Positions 43,727 to 52,134 of a stretch of DNA of 64,000 nt are shown here, piece by piece. Origin of the DNA: OLB6 sp964620125 (GTDB lineage Bacteria; Bacteroidota; Ignavibacteria; Kapaibacteriales; Kapaibacteriaceae). The stretch's first letter is position 1. Every line of letters starts with the position of its first letter. The stretch is from contig CAZUGQ010000011.1 of the NCBI GenBank assembly GCA_964620125.1, positions 16,056 to 80,055 on the forward strand, in the 5' to 3' direction. Under the pieces are notes generated by a model that saw only the letters and a program-made list of their open reading frames with translations, was not told where the DNA came from and did not search any database. A program made the translations under genes and the position numbers.

Positions 43727-45355
43727 ATGGCTAGCAAGAAAATTTCATTCGATGTGGACGCACGCTCCGCTCTGAAGCGTGGCGTGGATCAACTGGCTGA
43801 TGCCGTAAAGGTTACCCTTGGACCAAAGGGACGCAACGTGGTCATTGACAAGAAGTTCGGTGCACCTACTGTGACCAAGGACGGCGTAACGGTTGCAAAG
43901 GAGATCGAACTGGAAGACTCCATGGAGAACCTGGGCGCAGCCATGGTTCGTGAAGTGGCTTCTAAGACCAGCGACATTGCTGGTGACGGAACCACAACAG
44001 CAACCGTGCTGGCACAGGCCATCGTGCGTGAAGGTTTGAAGAACGTAACGGCAGGTGCCAATCCGATGGACCTGAAGCGTGGTATTGACCTTGCCGTGAA
44101 GGAAGTGCATCTGGGTTTGCAGGAACTAAGCAGAACGGTAACAGGAAAGAAGGAAATCGCTCAGGTCGGCACTATATCGGCAAACAATGACTCCACCATT
44201 GGCAATCTCATTGCCGATGCCATGGATAAGGTTGGCAAGGACGGCGTTATCACGGTTGAAGAAGCCAAGGGCACAGACACCAGCGTGGATGTTGTGGAAG
44301 GTATGCAGTTTGATCGTGGATACCTCTCACCATACTTCGTTACTGATCCAGACACGATGGAGTGTGTTCTCGAGAACCCATACATCCTGATCCACGACAA
44401 GAAGGTTGGCGCGATCAAGGATCTTCTCCCAATCCTTGAGAAGACCGCTCAAGCTGGTCGGTCGCTTCTCATTATTGCCGAGGACATCGAAGGTGAAGCC
44501 CTTGCAACCTTGGTCGTCAACCGTCTGCGTGGCACCCTTAAGGTTGCAGCCGTCAAGGCACCAGGCTTTGGCGATCGTCGCAAGGCAATGCTTGAAGACA
44601 TCGCCATCCTAACTGGTGGCATGGTGATCAGCGAAGAGAAGGGCTTTAAGCTGGACTCTGCCAATATCTCGCAACTTGGCACGGCCAAGCGAGTGACTAT
44701 CGACAAAGACAACACGACCATCGTAGAGGGTGCCGGCTCGTCGGATGAGATCAAGAAGCGCGTAAACGAAATCAAGGCGCAGATTGAAAAGACCACCAGC
44801 GATTACGACCGTGAAAAGCTTCAAGAGCGCCTGGCCAAGCTCAGTGGAGGCGTTGCTGTTCTGAAGATCGGTGCAGCCACAGAAGTGGAAATGAAAGAGA
44901 AAAAGGCCCGTGTTGAAGATGCCTTGCATGCCACGCGTGCTGCAGTCGAAGAAGGCATCGTACCTGGCGGTGGCGTTGCATACCTGCGAACCATTGACCG
45001 TTTGGACAATGTGCAGGTGGAGAACGAAGACCAGCGCACGGGTGTGAACATCATCCGCAGGGCCATCGAGGAGCCAATCCGCCAGATCCTTTCCAACGCC
45101 GGTATTGAACCATCCGTTGTTGTGAACAAGATCCGCGAAGGGTCCGGAGCATTTGGATTTAATGCTTACACGGAAGTGTACGAAGATCTTTTCGAGGCAG
45201 GTGTGATTGACCCCACAAAGGTGTCGCGCGTTGCGCTTGAAAATGCTGCCTCCGTTGCTTCGCTTCTCATCACCACCGAAGCCACGATCGTAGAGATTCC
45301 GGAGAAGGAAGCTGCTCCGGCCGGACATCATGGCGGCGGAATGGACATGTACTAA
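43727..45355 (+). CDS. groEL: chaperonin GroEL
   Basis: 542 residues, full-length. AGGAGAA precedes the ATG. Seen: VTLGPKGRNVVIDKKFGAPTVTKDGVTVAKEIEL, the ATP-site DGTTTATVLA, PGFGDRR, EEGIVPGGGVAYLR, and the C-terminal GGGMDMY, a short version of the usual Gly-Met tail. Folding chamber for cytosolic proteins, working with GroES. Controlled by the CIRCE upstream of groES. A terminator follows. Confidence 0.99.
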   Translation: MASKKISFDVDARSALKRGVDQLADAVKVTLGPKGRNVVIDKKFGAPTVTKDGVTVAKEIELEDSMENLGAAMVREVASKTSDIAGDGTTTATVLAQAIVREGLKNVTAGANPMDLKRGIDLAVKEVHLGLQELSRTVTGKKEIAQVGTISANNDSTIGNLIADAMDKVGKDGVITVEEAKGTDTSVDVVEGMQFDRGYLSPYFVTDPDTMECVLENPYILIHDKKVGAIKDLLPILEKTAQAGRSLLIIAEDIEGEALATLVVNRLRGTLKVAAVKAPGFGDRRKAMLEDIAILTGGMVISEEKGFKLDSANISQLGTAKRVTIDKDNTTIVEGAGSSDEIKKRVNEIKAQIEKTTSDYDREKLQERLAKLSGGVAVLKIGAATEVEMKEKKARVEDALHATRAAVEEGIVPGGGVAYLRTIDRLDNVQVENEDQRTGVNIIRRAIEEPIRQILSNAGIEPSVVVNKIREGSGAFGFNAYTEVYEDLFEAGVIDPTKVSRVALENAASVASLLITTEATIVEIPEKEAAPAGHHGGGMDMY

Positions 45356-45419
45356 AAACCAGTGCGCACCATACCGTTACCAACGGCAAGTGGTGCCAAT
45401 CTGGCGATGCAATCAAACG

Positions 45420-45454
45420 AAGGCCCGGTCCCGAAAGCGATCGGGCCTTTGTTG
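45420..45454 (+). terminator. intrinsic terminator after groEL
   Basis: AAGGCCCG and CGGGCCTT form the stem around a 14-base loop, followed by TTGTTGTG. It lies about 65 bases past the groEL stop. Confidence 0.88.
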
Positions 45455-45505
45455 TGAAGAGTGCTCTCGTATCTTTGGCTGAACCTACGCCGCGCAATAC
45501 CTGGC

Positions 45506-46165
45506 ATGACGTACCTCGATATTCTTGCACACAAACGGTCTGACGACCCAGATGTTCAGACCATTCTAAGCATCAATGTTGACGCATCAACGGAAGATCT
45601 CGAAGATGATCTTCCGTGCTGTGTTGGCGTTCACCCGAAATCCATCGACGATGATGTAGACGATGTGCTCTTCATCGCACGCGACCTTGCTCACGAGTCA
45701 ACCGTGATTGCTGTTGGTGAATGCGGACTCGACAGAGCCATCCCCGTTGGTTGGGTTGATCAGATGCGTGTGTTCGAGGATCAGATTTCCTTTAGCGAAC
45801 TCCTTTGCAAACCAATGATTGTGCATTGTGTGCGAGCACATGCCGACGTGGTAACGCTGCACCGCGAACTTCAGGTGGAACAACCGTGGGTGATGCATGC
45901 GTTTAACAAAGGTCCGGATACGTTGGATCGCGTTACCGACGCTGGTTTGTACGTATCCTTTGGTGCCGACATTATGGCGGACAACAGTCCTGCCGCCGAG
46001 TCGGTAAAGTCTGTTTCCATACACAAGATGTTTCTCGAAACCGGTCATCAAACGGAGTTTACCATTAAGCAGTTGTACAACAGAGCGGCCACGCTACGTG
46101 GGGTAGATGTAGGCGAGTTGTGTTTGCAGTTGCAGCAAAATTTCGACAGCGTGTTCAAGCAGTAA
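45506..46165 (+). CDS. TatD-like hydrolase, short and with altered metal ligands
   Basis: 219 residues from MTYLDILAHKRSDD; a frame to 45461 overlaps the terminator. The order matches TatD: CCVGVHPKS, AVGECGLDR (the conserved Glu), FSELLCKPMIVHCVRAHADV, VMHAFNKG, LYVSFGADIM and MFLETG. The usual DTHCHL N-terminal HxH is only DILAHK, and the terminal Asp is Glu, so metal binding may differ. Family members act as metal-dependent DNases or on unknown substrates. A GGCAG-TTCG-CTGCC hairpin follows the stop. Confidence 0.75.
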   Translation: MTYLDILAHKRSDDPDVQTILSINVDASTEDLEDDLPCCVGVHPKSIDDDVDDVLFIARDLAHESTVIAVGECGLDRAIPVGWVDQMRVFEDQISFSELLCKPMIVHCVRAHADVVTLHRELQVEQPWVMHAFNKGPDTLDRVTDAGLYVSFGADIMADNSPAAESVKSVSIHKMFLETGHQTEFTIKQLYNRAATLRGVDVGELCLQLQQNFDSVFKQ

Positions 46166-46166
46166 G

Positions 46167-46186
46167 GTAGGCAGTTCGCTGCCTGC
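46167..46186 (+). terminator. hairpin after the TatD-like gene
   Basis: An 8-bp stem (GTAGGCAG with CTGCCTGC, one wobble) around a TTCG tetraloop, followed by ATCTTCAT. The T-run is weak. Confidence 0.6.
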
Positions 46187-46213
46187 ATCTTCATACAACA
46201 TTCACGGTGGGGC

Positions 46214-47230
46214 GTGAACGTAACCATTGTTGGCAGAGGACTGGCCGGCGCATGGCTTGCCCATGAATTGCTCGGCCGAGGCGTAACCGTTCACATTATA
46301 GATAACGGAACTCCTGATTCCGCATCGCGCATTGCGGCAGGTCTTATCAATCCTACCACCGGAACGCGTCCGCGTTCTTCATGGCGAAGCAACATCCTGC
46401 TTCCGCATGCAACCATGGCTTACCAGGAACTGGAACGCCTAACGGGTGTAAAGCTCCTGGTCGAGAGGCCCATACGTCGGATCTTCCGAACACCAGATGA
46501 CGAACGGCTCTGGCGGCTGGCTGCTGATCGAGGGGTTGGCGTGAAATGGCAACCACTTGAGCAAGGAAGTATTGACGGTGTGCCGCTGCCATTCGGGGGT
46601 GTGGAGTACCTAGGTGCCGTTGTTGACACGGCTGCAACGCTTATGGTTCTGGAAGCACTCGACGGGATCAGAGTCGAGCCGGGTACGGTTGAACAACTCA
46701 ATCCTGGTGAACTGGAAACCGTTGTATGGTGCAATGGCTGGGAAGCTTCGCACCATGCGCTGTGGAGTTGGTTGCCCTTCCAGCCCGTGAAAGGCGAAAT
46801 CATTGATGCGCAGATTGGAGGCCCTGCACTTACGGCAGTGTACCTACGCAGCATCTGGATCATTCCAGCGAGTGGTCAGCCCCCTTCCAAAGGCATGCAG
46901 AATGTGCGTATCGGTTCTACTCACGATTGGGACGATCTTACACCACAACCAACACAGGCTGCACGAGAGCATCTCGTTGAAACGGCACAAATTCTGCTGG
47001 ATCGGGAAATGGTGGTAACAGGGCATCGCGCGGCAATCCGTCCGGCTATGCAAAGCAAGCGACCAGTCATCGGACGGCACCCGGAGCATCCTTCGCACAT
47101 AATCCTTAACGGACTCGGATCGAAAGGGGCATTGTGGGCTCCGTGGGCTGCGTTGCAACTTGCAGATCATCTGGTGGATGGATTACCGCTAGATCCTGAA
47201 GTTTCAACGCAACGCTGGTGGAAACCATGA
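46214..47230 (+). CDS. FAD-dependent oxidoreductase, MnmC2-like
   Basis: 338 residues, GTG start. The N-terminal GxGxxG Rossmann site VTIVGRGLAGAWLAHELLGRG is followed by SASRIAAGLINPTTGTRPRSS, both typical of the DAO fold and, in the 'AAGLINP' phrase, of the MnmC C-terminal domain. A second half has WCNGWEASHHAL, KGEIIDAQIG, TGHRAAIRPAMQSKRPVIG and NGLGSKGALWAPWAA. The downstream overlapping gene is an MnmM-type methylase. I therefore infer that this protein oxidatively removes the carboxymethyl group from cmnm5U in tRNA wobble position. A generic amino-acid oxidase remains possible. Confidence 0.75.
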   Translation: MNVTIVGRGLAGAWLAHELLGRGVTVHIIDNGTPDSASRIAAGLINPTTGTRPRSSWRSNILLPHATMAYQELERLTGVKLLVERPIRRIFRTPDDERLWRLAADRGVGVKWQPLEQGSIDGVPLPFGGVEYLGAVVDTAATLMVLEALDGIRVEPGTVEQLNPGELETVVWCNGWEASHHALWSWLPFQPVKGEIIDAQIGGPALTAVYLRSIWIIPASGQPPSKGMQNVRIGSTHDWDDLTPQPTQAAREHLVETAQILLDREMVVTGHRAAIRPAMQSKRPVIGRHPEHPSHIILNGLGSKGALWAPWAALQLADHLVDGLPLDPEVSTQRWWKP

Positions 47231-47823
47231 CCTTCGACAGTGCCGTTCGATACGTTCACTATCTCCTTGCCGCTCACCTCAAGCCATCCGACGTGGCAGT
47301 TGATGCCACCATTGGCAATGGCTGGGATACAACGTTTATGGCAGAACTGGTAGGTGCCTCAGGCGTTGTGTACGGCTTTGATGTGCAGCCAGTAGCGATA
47401 GAGGTTACCCGTTCCCGAATAACGGGCTTGCAGTCCGATGTTCGCCTGCACCTACAAGGCCATGAAACGATGGCCTCCATCGTGGAGCCGCACCATCACA
47501 AAGCAGTCCGCGCAATCACATTCAATCTTGGCTATCTACCCGGCGGCGATAAAAACGTTACCACCACGGTTGAAACAACTGTTAAGGGGCTTGAGCAAGC
47601 GCGAGATATTCTTGCACCGGACGGACTCATTACGGTTGTCTGTTATCGCCACTCCGAGGGTGAGCATGAACTTTTAGCGGTGCGTGAGTTGTTAACCTCC
47701 TGGTCGCAGGACGCGTTTACTGTTGTTGAATCGCAGTTTATCAATCACGTGGCCAAACCGCCTCTGGTATTCGTTGTTGCTGGCCGACCTTCACCTTCAG
47801 CATCTCTTACCTTGAGTGGCTGA
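47227..47823 (+). CDS. mnmM: MnmM (YtqB)-like tRNA wobble uridine methyltransferase
   Basis: 198 residues from the ATG that overlaps the upstream stop as ATGA (the GTG at 47218 is less likely). SAM motif I is VAVDATIGNGWDTTFMAELV, followed by YGFDVQPVAIEVTRSRI, ITFNLGYLPGGDKNVTT and VVCYRHSEGEHEL. These are the hallmarks of the YtqB family, shown in Bacillus to methylate nm5(s2)U in tRNA to mnm5(s2)U. Paired with the FAD enzyme it would complete the pathway usually done by the fused MnmC. Confidence 0.88.
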   Translation: MTFDSAVRYVHYLLAAHLKPSDVAVDATIGNGWDTTFMAELVGASGVVYGFDVQPVAIEVTRSRITGLQSDVRLHLQGHETMASIVEPHHHKAVRAITFNLGYLPGGDKNVTTTVETTVKGLEQARDILAPDGLITVVCYRHSEGEHELLAVRELLTSWSQDAFTVVESQFINHVAKPPLVFVVAGRPSPSASLTLSG

Positions 47824-47867
47824 TCTCTGTGGTGTACTCAACAAACCAATTGTAACCTACTGAAACC

Positions 47868-48407
47868 ATGCACTCCTTTGTCACCGCTTCTATCTTGATC
47901 CTAGCCATGATGTTCCCCACGCCAACACTACACAACTTTTCACTTGCCGACGTAGACGGTAAAACCACAAACCTGTCGGATTTCGAAGGAAAGGTGGCAC
48001 TGGTTGTGAATGTAGCCTCCATGTGTGGTTACACCTACCACTATGAATATCTGGAGCAGTTGTACCAGAAATACAAAGCAAAGGGCTTCACTGTTCTTGC
48101 ATTTCCTGCGAACGACTTTGGTGAACAGGAACCCGGTACGAATCAGGAGATCAAGCAGTTTTGCACGGCAACCTATGGGGTGAGCTTTCCGCTGTTCAGC
48201 AAGATTTCCGTTAAAGGGGCCAACAAACATCCGCTGTACGCATGGCTAACCAGTGGTGACGGTAAGAAAGAATTTGCTGGAGAGATACCCTGGAATTTTG
48301 AGAAGTTTCTTATTGACCGTAACGGGCATATCATCGCCCGCTTTAATTATCGAACCCGACCTGACGACCCGGCAGTTGTTGAAGCCATCGAAAAGGCACT
48401 TCGGTAG
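47868..48407 (+). CDS. glutathione/thioredoxin peroxidase family protein (GPx-like), exported
   Basis: 179 residues. A hydrophobic N-terminus (FVTASILILAMMFPTPT) looks like a signal peptide or anchor. The thioredoxin-fold part has NVASMCGYTYHYEYLEQLY with the peroxidatic Cys, FPANDFGEQEPGTNQEI and IPWNFEKFLIDRNG with the Trp and Asn. The second Cys and the Gln of the usual FPCNQF are replaced (Ala, Asp), as occurs in some Bacteroidetes-type members. It probably reduces peroxides with a thiol partner outside the cytoplasm. Single-gene unit. Confidence 0.87.
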   Translation: MHSFVTASILILAMMFPTPTLHNFSLADVDGKTTNLSDFEGKVALVVNVASMCGYTYHYEYLEQLYQKYKAKGFTVLAFPANDFGEQEPGTNQEIKQFCTATYGVSFPLFSKISVKGANKHPLYAWLTSGDGKKEFAGEIPWNFEKFLIDRNGHIIARFNYRTRPDDPAVVEAIEKALR

Positions 48408-48688
48408 GATGACACCGAGTCGACAACGCAAACGTTCGGTAAACCGTTACGTGATGCAGGGTGCGAATTGATGGATGCGTAACCCTTGTTCTGCCAACCA
48501 TAGTGGGGCGAGAAGGCGGTGCGTGCGATGGCACTCGCCTATCACCAACGTCGCATACGGGTGTACTGCGAAGGGTGGCGTAGATTGAATGCAGAACGTG
48601 GCTCATTTCAACGTGCCGCTTTCTTCTGTTTGTTGAGTAATCTCGCAAACAAGCACGCCACTGCCAACGATACCAGCCCTTGCAACGC

Positions 48689-49309
48689 ATGACATCGCTC
48701 AACTCTCTTCTGCACCTACCTGTACCATTGGTACTCGCCTCGCAGTCTCCTCGCAGACAACGTCTCCTACGCGATTTGGGATTTGTGTTCGATGTGGTTG
48801 TCCCGGAAGTTGATGAAGACGCCGTAGTGCCACAAGCACCCTTCCACACCTATGTAACCACATTGGCCATGTTGAAGGCTCGGAGAGGGGCGGAATTGAT
48901 GCCTGGAGAAAAGATTGTGATCGGCTCCGATACCACTGTTGTCTTTGGGCAAACCGTTCTGAACAAGCCGACTGACGCGGTCCATGCACAACAGATGCTT
49001 CGTGAGCTTAGTGGTAAGACGCATGTTGTACACACTGGATTAGCACTATCTGCTTACATCAATGGTGTTGCGTACGAAACAACACAAGCTCGCGCTACCG
49101 AAGTAACGTTTCGCGAGCTCGAAGACGATGAAATCGAAGCCTATGTGCGCGGTGGTTCCCCGCTTGACAAGGCCGGAGCATACGGAATACAGGATGACTT
49201 CGGCGCTGTGTTCGTGAGCAAGGTGAACGGTTGCTATTATACTGTGGTGGGACTGCCCTTGGAGCTGCTGTATACCTCGCTTCGAGATCTGGTTCGATCG
49301 TTGCAATGA
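48689..49309 (+). CDS. maf: Maf family nucleotide pyrophosphatase
   Basis: 206 residues from MTSLNSLLHL. Maf marks: LVLASQSPRRQRLLRDLG, VIGSDTTVVFGQTVLNKPTDAVHAQQMLRELSGKTHVVHTGLAL, EVTFRELEDDEIEAYV and DKAGAYGIQ. Maf enzymes hydrolyse dTTP/UTP or modified nucleotides and influence septum formation. The stop overlaps the ABC permease start as ATGA. The 281 bases before it (48408-48688) hold no gene that I can support. Confidence 0.95.
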   Translation: MTSLNSLLHLPVPLVLASQSPRRQRLLRDLGFVFDVVVPEVDEDAVVPQAPFHTYVTTLAMLKARRGAELMPGEKIVIGSDTTVVFGQTVLNKPTDAVHAQQMLRELSGKTHVVHTGLALSAYINGVAYETTQARATEVTFRELEDDEIEAYVRGGSPLDKAGAYGIQDDFGAVFVSKVNGCYYTVVGLPLELLYTSLRDLVRSLQ

Positions 49310-50172
49310 CGTCGCGTTCCCTCCATCACACTGTACTTCTCATACCATGGGTGATAACTCTGGTGGTGTTCTGGGTGTATCCACTTGGCTACGCCTTTGT
49401 ATTGAGCTTGATGGACTATCAGACACTTACGAACACCATGAGTTGGGCGGGACTTTCCAATTATCATCGAGTGCTGAACAGTGAAGCATTCTGGCAAGCG
49501 CTGCAGAACACGTTAGTGTTTACTGTAGGTACAGTACCTATTACAACGGCGTTAGCTCTCCTATTGGCAAGTGCTGTGCGTTCGCGTACAGCACGATTTG
49601 CTGATCTGCTGCGCGCCAGCTTCTTTCTGCCTTCGGTTACGTCGCTCGTTGTGATCTCGCTCATCTTCACCAACCTGTACGCTCGTGACGGCTACGTAAA
49701 TGCCTTACTTGCCCTTGCCAATCTTCCCTTTCCTGAACACGGATGGTTGCTAACGCAGCAAACAGCCCTGCCAGCCATTATGGCAATGGACGTTTGGATG
49801 AGTGTTGGTTACTATATGGTTCTGTTCCTTGCGGCAATGGAGGCCGTTCCGCGCGACCTGTATGAGTACGCAACCCTAAGTGGCGCTTCGGCTTGGCAAC
49901 AGTTCTGGAAGATTACATTGCCGATGATCAGACCAACGTTGGTGTTCGTACTCGTTATCAACACCATCAAGAGCTTCCAGATTTTTGTTGAAGTGTATGT
50001 GATGACCAAGGGTGGACCTCTTGGTGCGACAACTACTCTTGTCTACAGTGTGTATCAGCATGCTTTTGAACAAAGTGACACCATGGGACTTGCTTCTGCA
50101 TTGGCTTGGATTGTGTTCCTGATCATTCTTGGCTTTTCTCTCCTGCAACTCCGTCTATTGCGTGCTCGATGA
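49306..50172 (+). CDS. sugar-type ABC transporter permease (MalF/UgpA-like), no partner nearby
   Basis: 288 residues from the ATG that overlaps maf as ATGA. Six membrane helices and the cytoplasmic EAA loop EYATLSGASAWQQFWKITLPMIRPTLVF, which contacts the ATPase. The helix pattern LIPWVITLVVFWVYPLGYAFVLSLMDYQ and FADLLRASFFLPSVTSLVVISLIF is that of the first permease of carbohydrate ABC importers. The second permease, binding protein and ATPase are not adjacent; plsY follows with ATGA overlap. It may work with subunits encoded elsewhere. Confidence 0.9.
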   Translation: MTSRSLHHTVLLIPWVITLVVFWVYPLGYAFVLSLMDYQTLTNTMSWAGLSNYHRVLNSEAFWQALQNTLVFTVGTVPITTALALLLASAVRSRTARFADLLRASFFLPSVTSLVVISLIFTNLYARDGYVNALLALANLPFPEHGWLLTQQTALPAIMAMDVWMSVGYYMVLFLAAMEAVPRDLYEYATLSGASAWQQFWKITLPMIRPTLVFVLVINTIKSFQIFVEVYVMTKGGPLGATTTLVYSVYQHAFEQSDTMGLASALAWIVFLIILGFSLLQLRLLRAR

Positions 50173-50816
50173 ATCCCATTCTCCTGCTTATGGTCTTACT
50201 GGGTTACGCGCTGGGGCTGCTTAATGCAGCGTGGCTCGTGCATCGCATTGCCACCGGATTGGATTTATCTGGCATGGGTAGCGGCAACCTGGGTGCTCGA
50301 AACCTCTATGATGTAACTGGTAAGATTGCGCCGGCTGTGTTGGCCGGAATGTTGGACGTGGCAAAAGGTTCAGCCGCAGTTCTCCTTGCTCACGCTCTTC
50401 ATCCGCACTGGTATGAAGCCTTGGTGTGCGCGGGCATAGGTGTAATTCTTGGTCACAATTACAACATACTTCTCAAGTGGAAGGGAGGCAGGGGGCTAGC
50501 CACTGCGCTGGGAGTGGGTGTGGTGTGTTTTCCAGCCTTCGTTGTAACGTGGGGAACGATGTATCTGGTTGGGTACTTCATCATTCGGCGCAACATTCAC
50601 GTGGCATGCATGACTGCGATCATTGCCACGTTCTTCATTGCCTTCAGTGTACCTCAGCTTGTTATTGAACGCATTACCGTGTTCGCCGTGCACGATACCA
50701 CCCTGGTTCGACTGTTTGTGGCCGGCATGTGTGTGCTGCTATTTCTTCGGCATATCGAACCCATCAGAGAGCTACTACGGCAGAACGCTGACGCTGACGA
50801 TGAGGATGACGACTAG
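50169..50816 (+). CDS. plsY: glycerol-3-phosphate acyltransferase PlsY
   Basis: 215 residues from MNPILLLM, overlapping the permease stop as ATGA. About five membrane helices; PlsY motifs DLSGMGSGNLGARNLYDVTGK, GVILGHNYNILLKWKGGRGLATALG (acyl-phosphate and glycerol-3-phosphate binding) are intact. The enzyme acylates glycerol-3-phosphate from acyl-phosphate to begin phospholipid synthesis; PlsX is elsewhere. The acidic C-terminus (NADADDEDDD) is unusual. The stop overlaps that of the converging aspartokinase by 4 bases. Confidence 0.95.
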   Translation: MNPILLLMVLLGYALGLLNAAWLVHRIATGLDLSGMGSGNLGARNLYDVTGKIAPAVLAGMLDVAKGSAAVLLAHALHPHWYEALVCAGIGVILGHNYNILLKWKGGRGLATALGVGVVCFPAFVVTWGTMYLVGYFIIRRNIHVACMTAIIATFFIAFSVPQLVIERITVFAVHDTTLVRLFVAGMCVLLFLRHIEPIRELLRQNADADDEDDD

Positions 50817-52132
50817 TGAGTGAGCTCATGCAGTGCTGTTAGGCATGCTGTAGCATTTTCAAGTGGAGCAACAACAAACAGGCTATGCGGACTCACGCCA
50901 TGCAGTGTAGCTAGTGGAGCGTGCTGCTTGAGTGCCAGTGTGATCTTGTGAAGAGTTGACATCTCCTGAACTGCAGAGCCGATAAGCACTATCACACCAA
51001 CGTTCTGTAGCTCGAGGTTCAACTCGACGGTAGCAACCCGAACGTCGGTACCAATTTCTCTCGTGGGAGTAAACAACACCGCCATCGCATGTTCTACCGA
51101 CGATGCACTAAGCAGTAGCTGTTGCATCATCGCATCATGCGCGAGCACGTTTCGAACATCAGCTCTTGGCCCTGAGAGCATGATGCATGGACGCATGAGG
51201 GAGACGGCGTGGACGTCGGCATGGTTCGTGCTGTGAGTACGAATTGTGGTGCCCACGTCACTTGGTGCGAATGTGTTACGGATCACCACTGGGATGTTGG
51301 CTTCAACGGCAGGGATGATGGTGTCGGGATGGATCACCTTTGCCCCGTACAATGCCAGTTCTCGAACCTCACCAAACGTGAGCTCGGGAATGGGTCGAGC
51401 ACTGGCAATCAACCGCGGGTCAGCCGAGTACACGCCGCTTACATCCGTCCAGATTTCAATGCGTTCCGCCTGTATTGCCGCTCCGATGATTGCTGCCGAA
51501 GCATCCGAACCACCGCGGCCTAGAGTGGTTGTGTTGCCCAGTGCATCGCTACCGGCAAATCCCTGCGTTACCACAACGGTTTTCGAGGCAAGTCGTGGCA
51601 AGAGTTCTGCTCTGCAGAGCTGGGAAGTAACTGCCATATCAACAGTGGCACGCTGAAAGGTGCTGTCGGTTCGGATCAGCTCTGTTGCCATGACTTCGGC
51701 CACGGTTACCCCAACTGCTCTGAGCGCGTGAACGAAGATGCTTGTGCTTAACCGTTCACCGATGGCGGCAACGGCGTCGAGAGATTGTGGAGTGCATTCC
51801 TCGAGTACCTGCATGGCCGTACACAGTCGGCGCAGTACTTGCATCGTGGCATCAAGTTGCTGGTTGGCAGCCCTTGCATGATGTTCATCTGTTATGAGTT
51901 CAGTGATCACCAACCGGTGTCGTGTGTGCAGAGCATCACACCGATCAGCGATGTTGGTAGAAGGCAGTACGCAGGCCTGTGCCAATGCAAGCAGTTCATT
52001 CGTAGTCCCGGCAGTGGCACTAAGTACCACAACAACGCTGCTTTGAGCCGCTTGGGCAGATACAATCTCAGCTACTCGTTTCAAGGCGGATGCATCCTGC
52101 ACGGATGTTCCGCCGAACTTCATAACAACCAT
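50813..52132 (-). CDS. lysC: aspartate kinase
   Basis: 439 residues; an internal ATG three codons in is possible. The amino-acid kinase domain begins VVMKFGGTSVQDASALKRVAEIV, with VVVLSATAGTTNELLALA, GERLSTSIFVHALRAVGV, VTQGFAGSDALGNTTTLGRGGSDASAAIIG and EIWTDVSGVYSADPRLI. Two ACT-type regulatory domains follow, from about residue 300, so feedback inhibition by lysine or threonine is likely. It phosphorylates aspartate for the lysine/threonine/methionine branch. Monofunctional; no dehydrogenase is fused. It starts 2 bases after the upstream unknown gene. Confidence 0.95.
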   Translation of the reverse strand: MVVMKFGGTSVQDASALKRVAEIVSAQAAQSSVVVVLSATAGTTNELLALAQACVLPSTNIADRCDALHTRHRLVITELITDEHHARAANQQLDATMQVLRRLCTAMQVLEECTPQSLDAVAAIGERLSTSIFVHALRAVGVTVAEVMATELIRTDSTFQRATVDMAVTSQLCRAELLPRLASKTVVVTQGFAGSDALGNTTTLGRGGSDASAAIIGAAIQAERIEIWTDVSGVYSADPRLIASARPIPELTFGEVRELALYGAKVIHPDTIIPAVEANIPVVIRNTFAPSDVGTTIRTHSTNHADVHAVSLMRPCIMLSGPRADVRNVLAHDAMMQQLLLSASSVEHAMAVLFTPTREIGTDVRVATVELNLELQNVGVIVLIGSAVQEMSTLHKITLALKQHAPLATLHGVSPHSLFVVAPLENATACLTALHELTH

Positions 52133-52134
52133 GG

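Noticed and set aside
44609..45331. 240-residue minus-strand frame opposite groEL
   Set aside because: A mirror of highly conserved groEL codons; no ribosome site or homology.
48343..48849. 168-residue minus-strand frame spanning the 48.4-48.7 kb gap
   Set aside because: Overlaps conserved GPx and Maf codons at both ends, and is Arg/Thr-rich without a motif.
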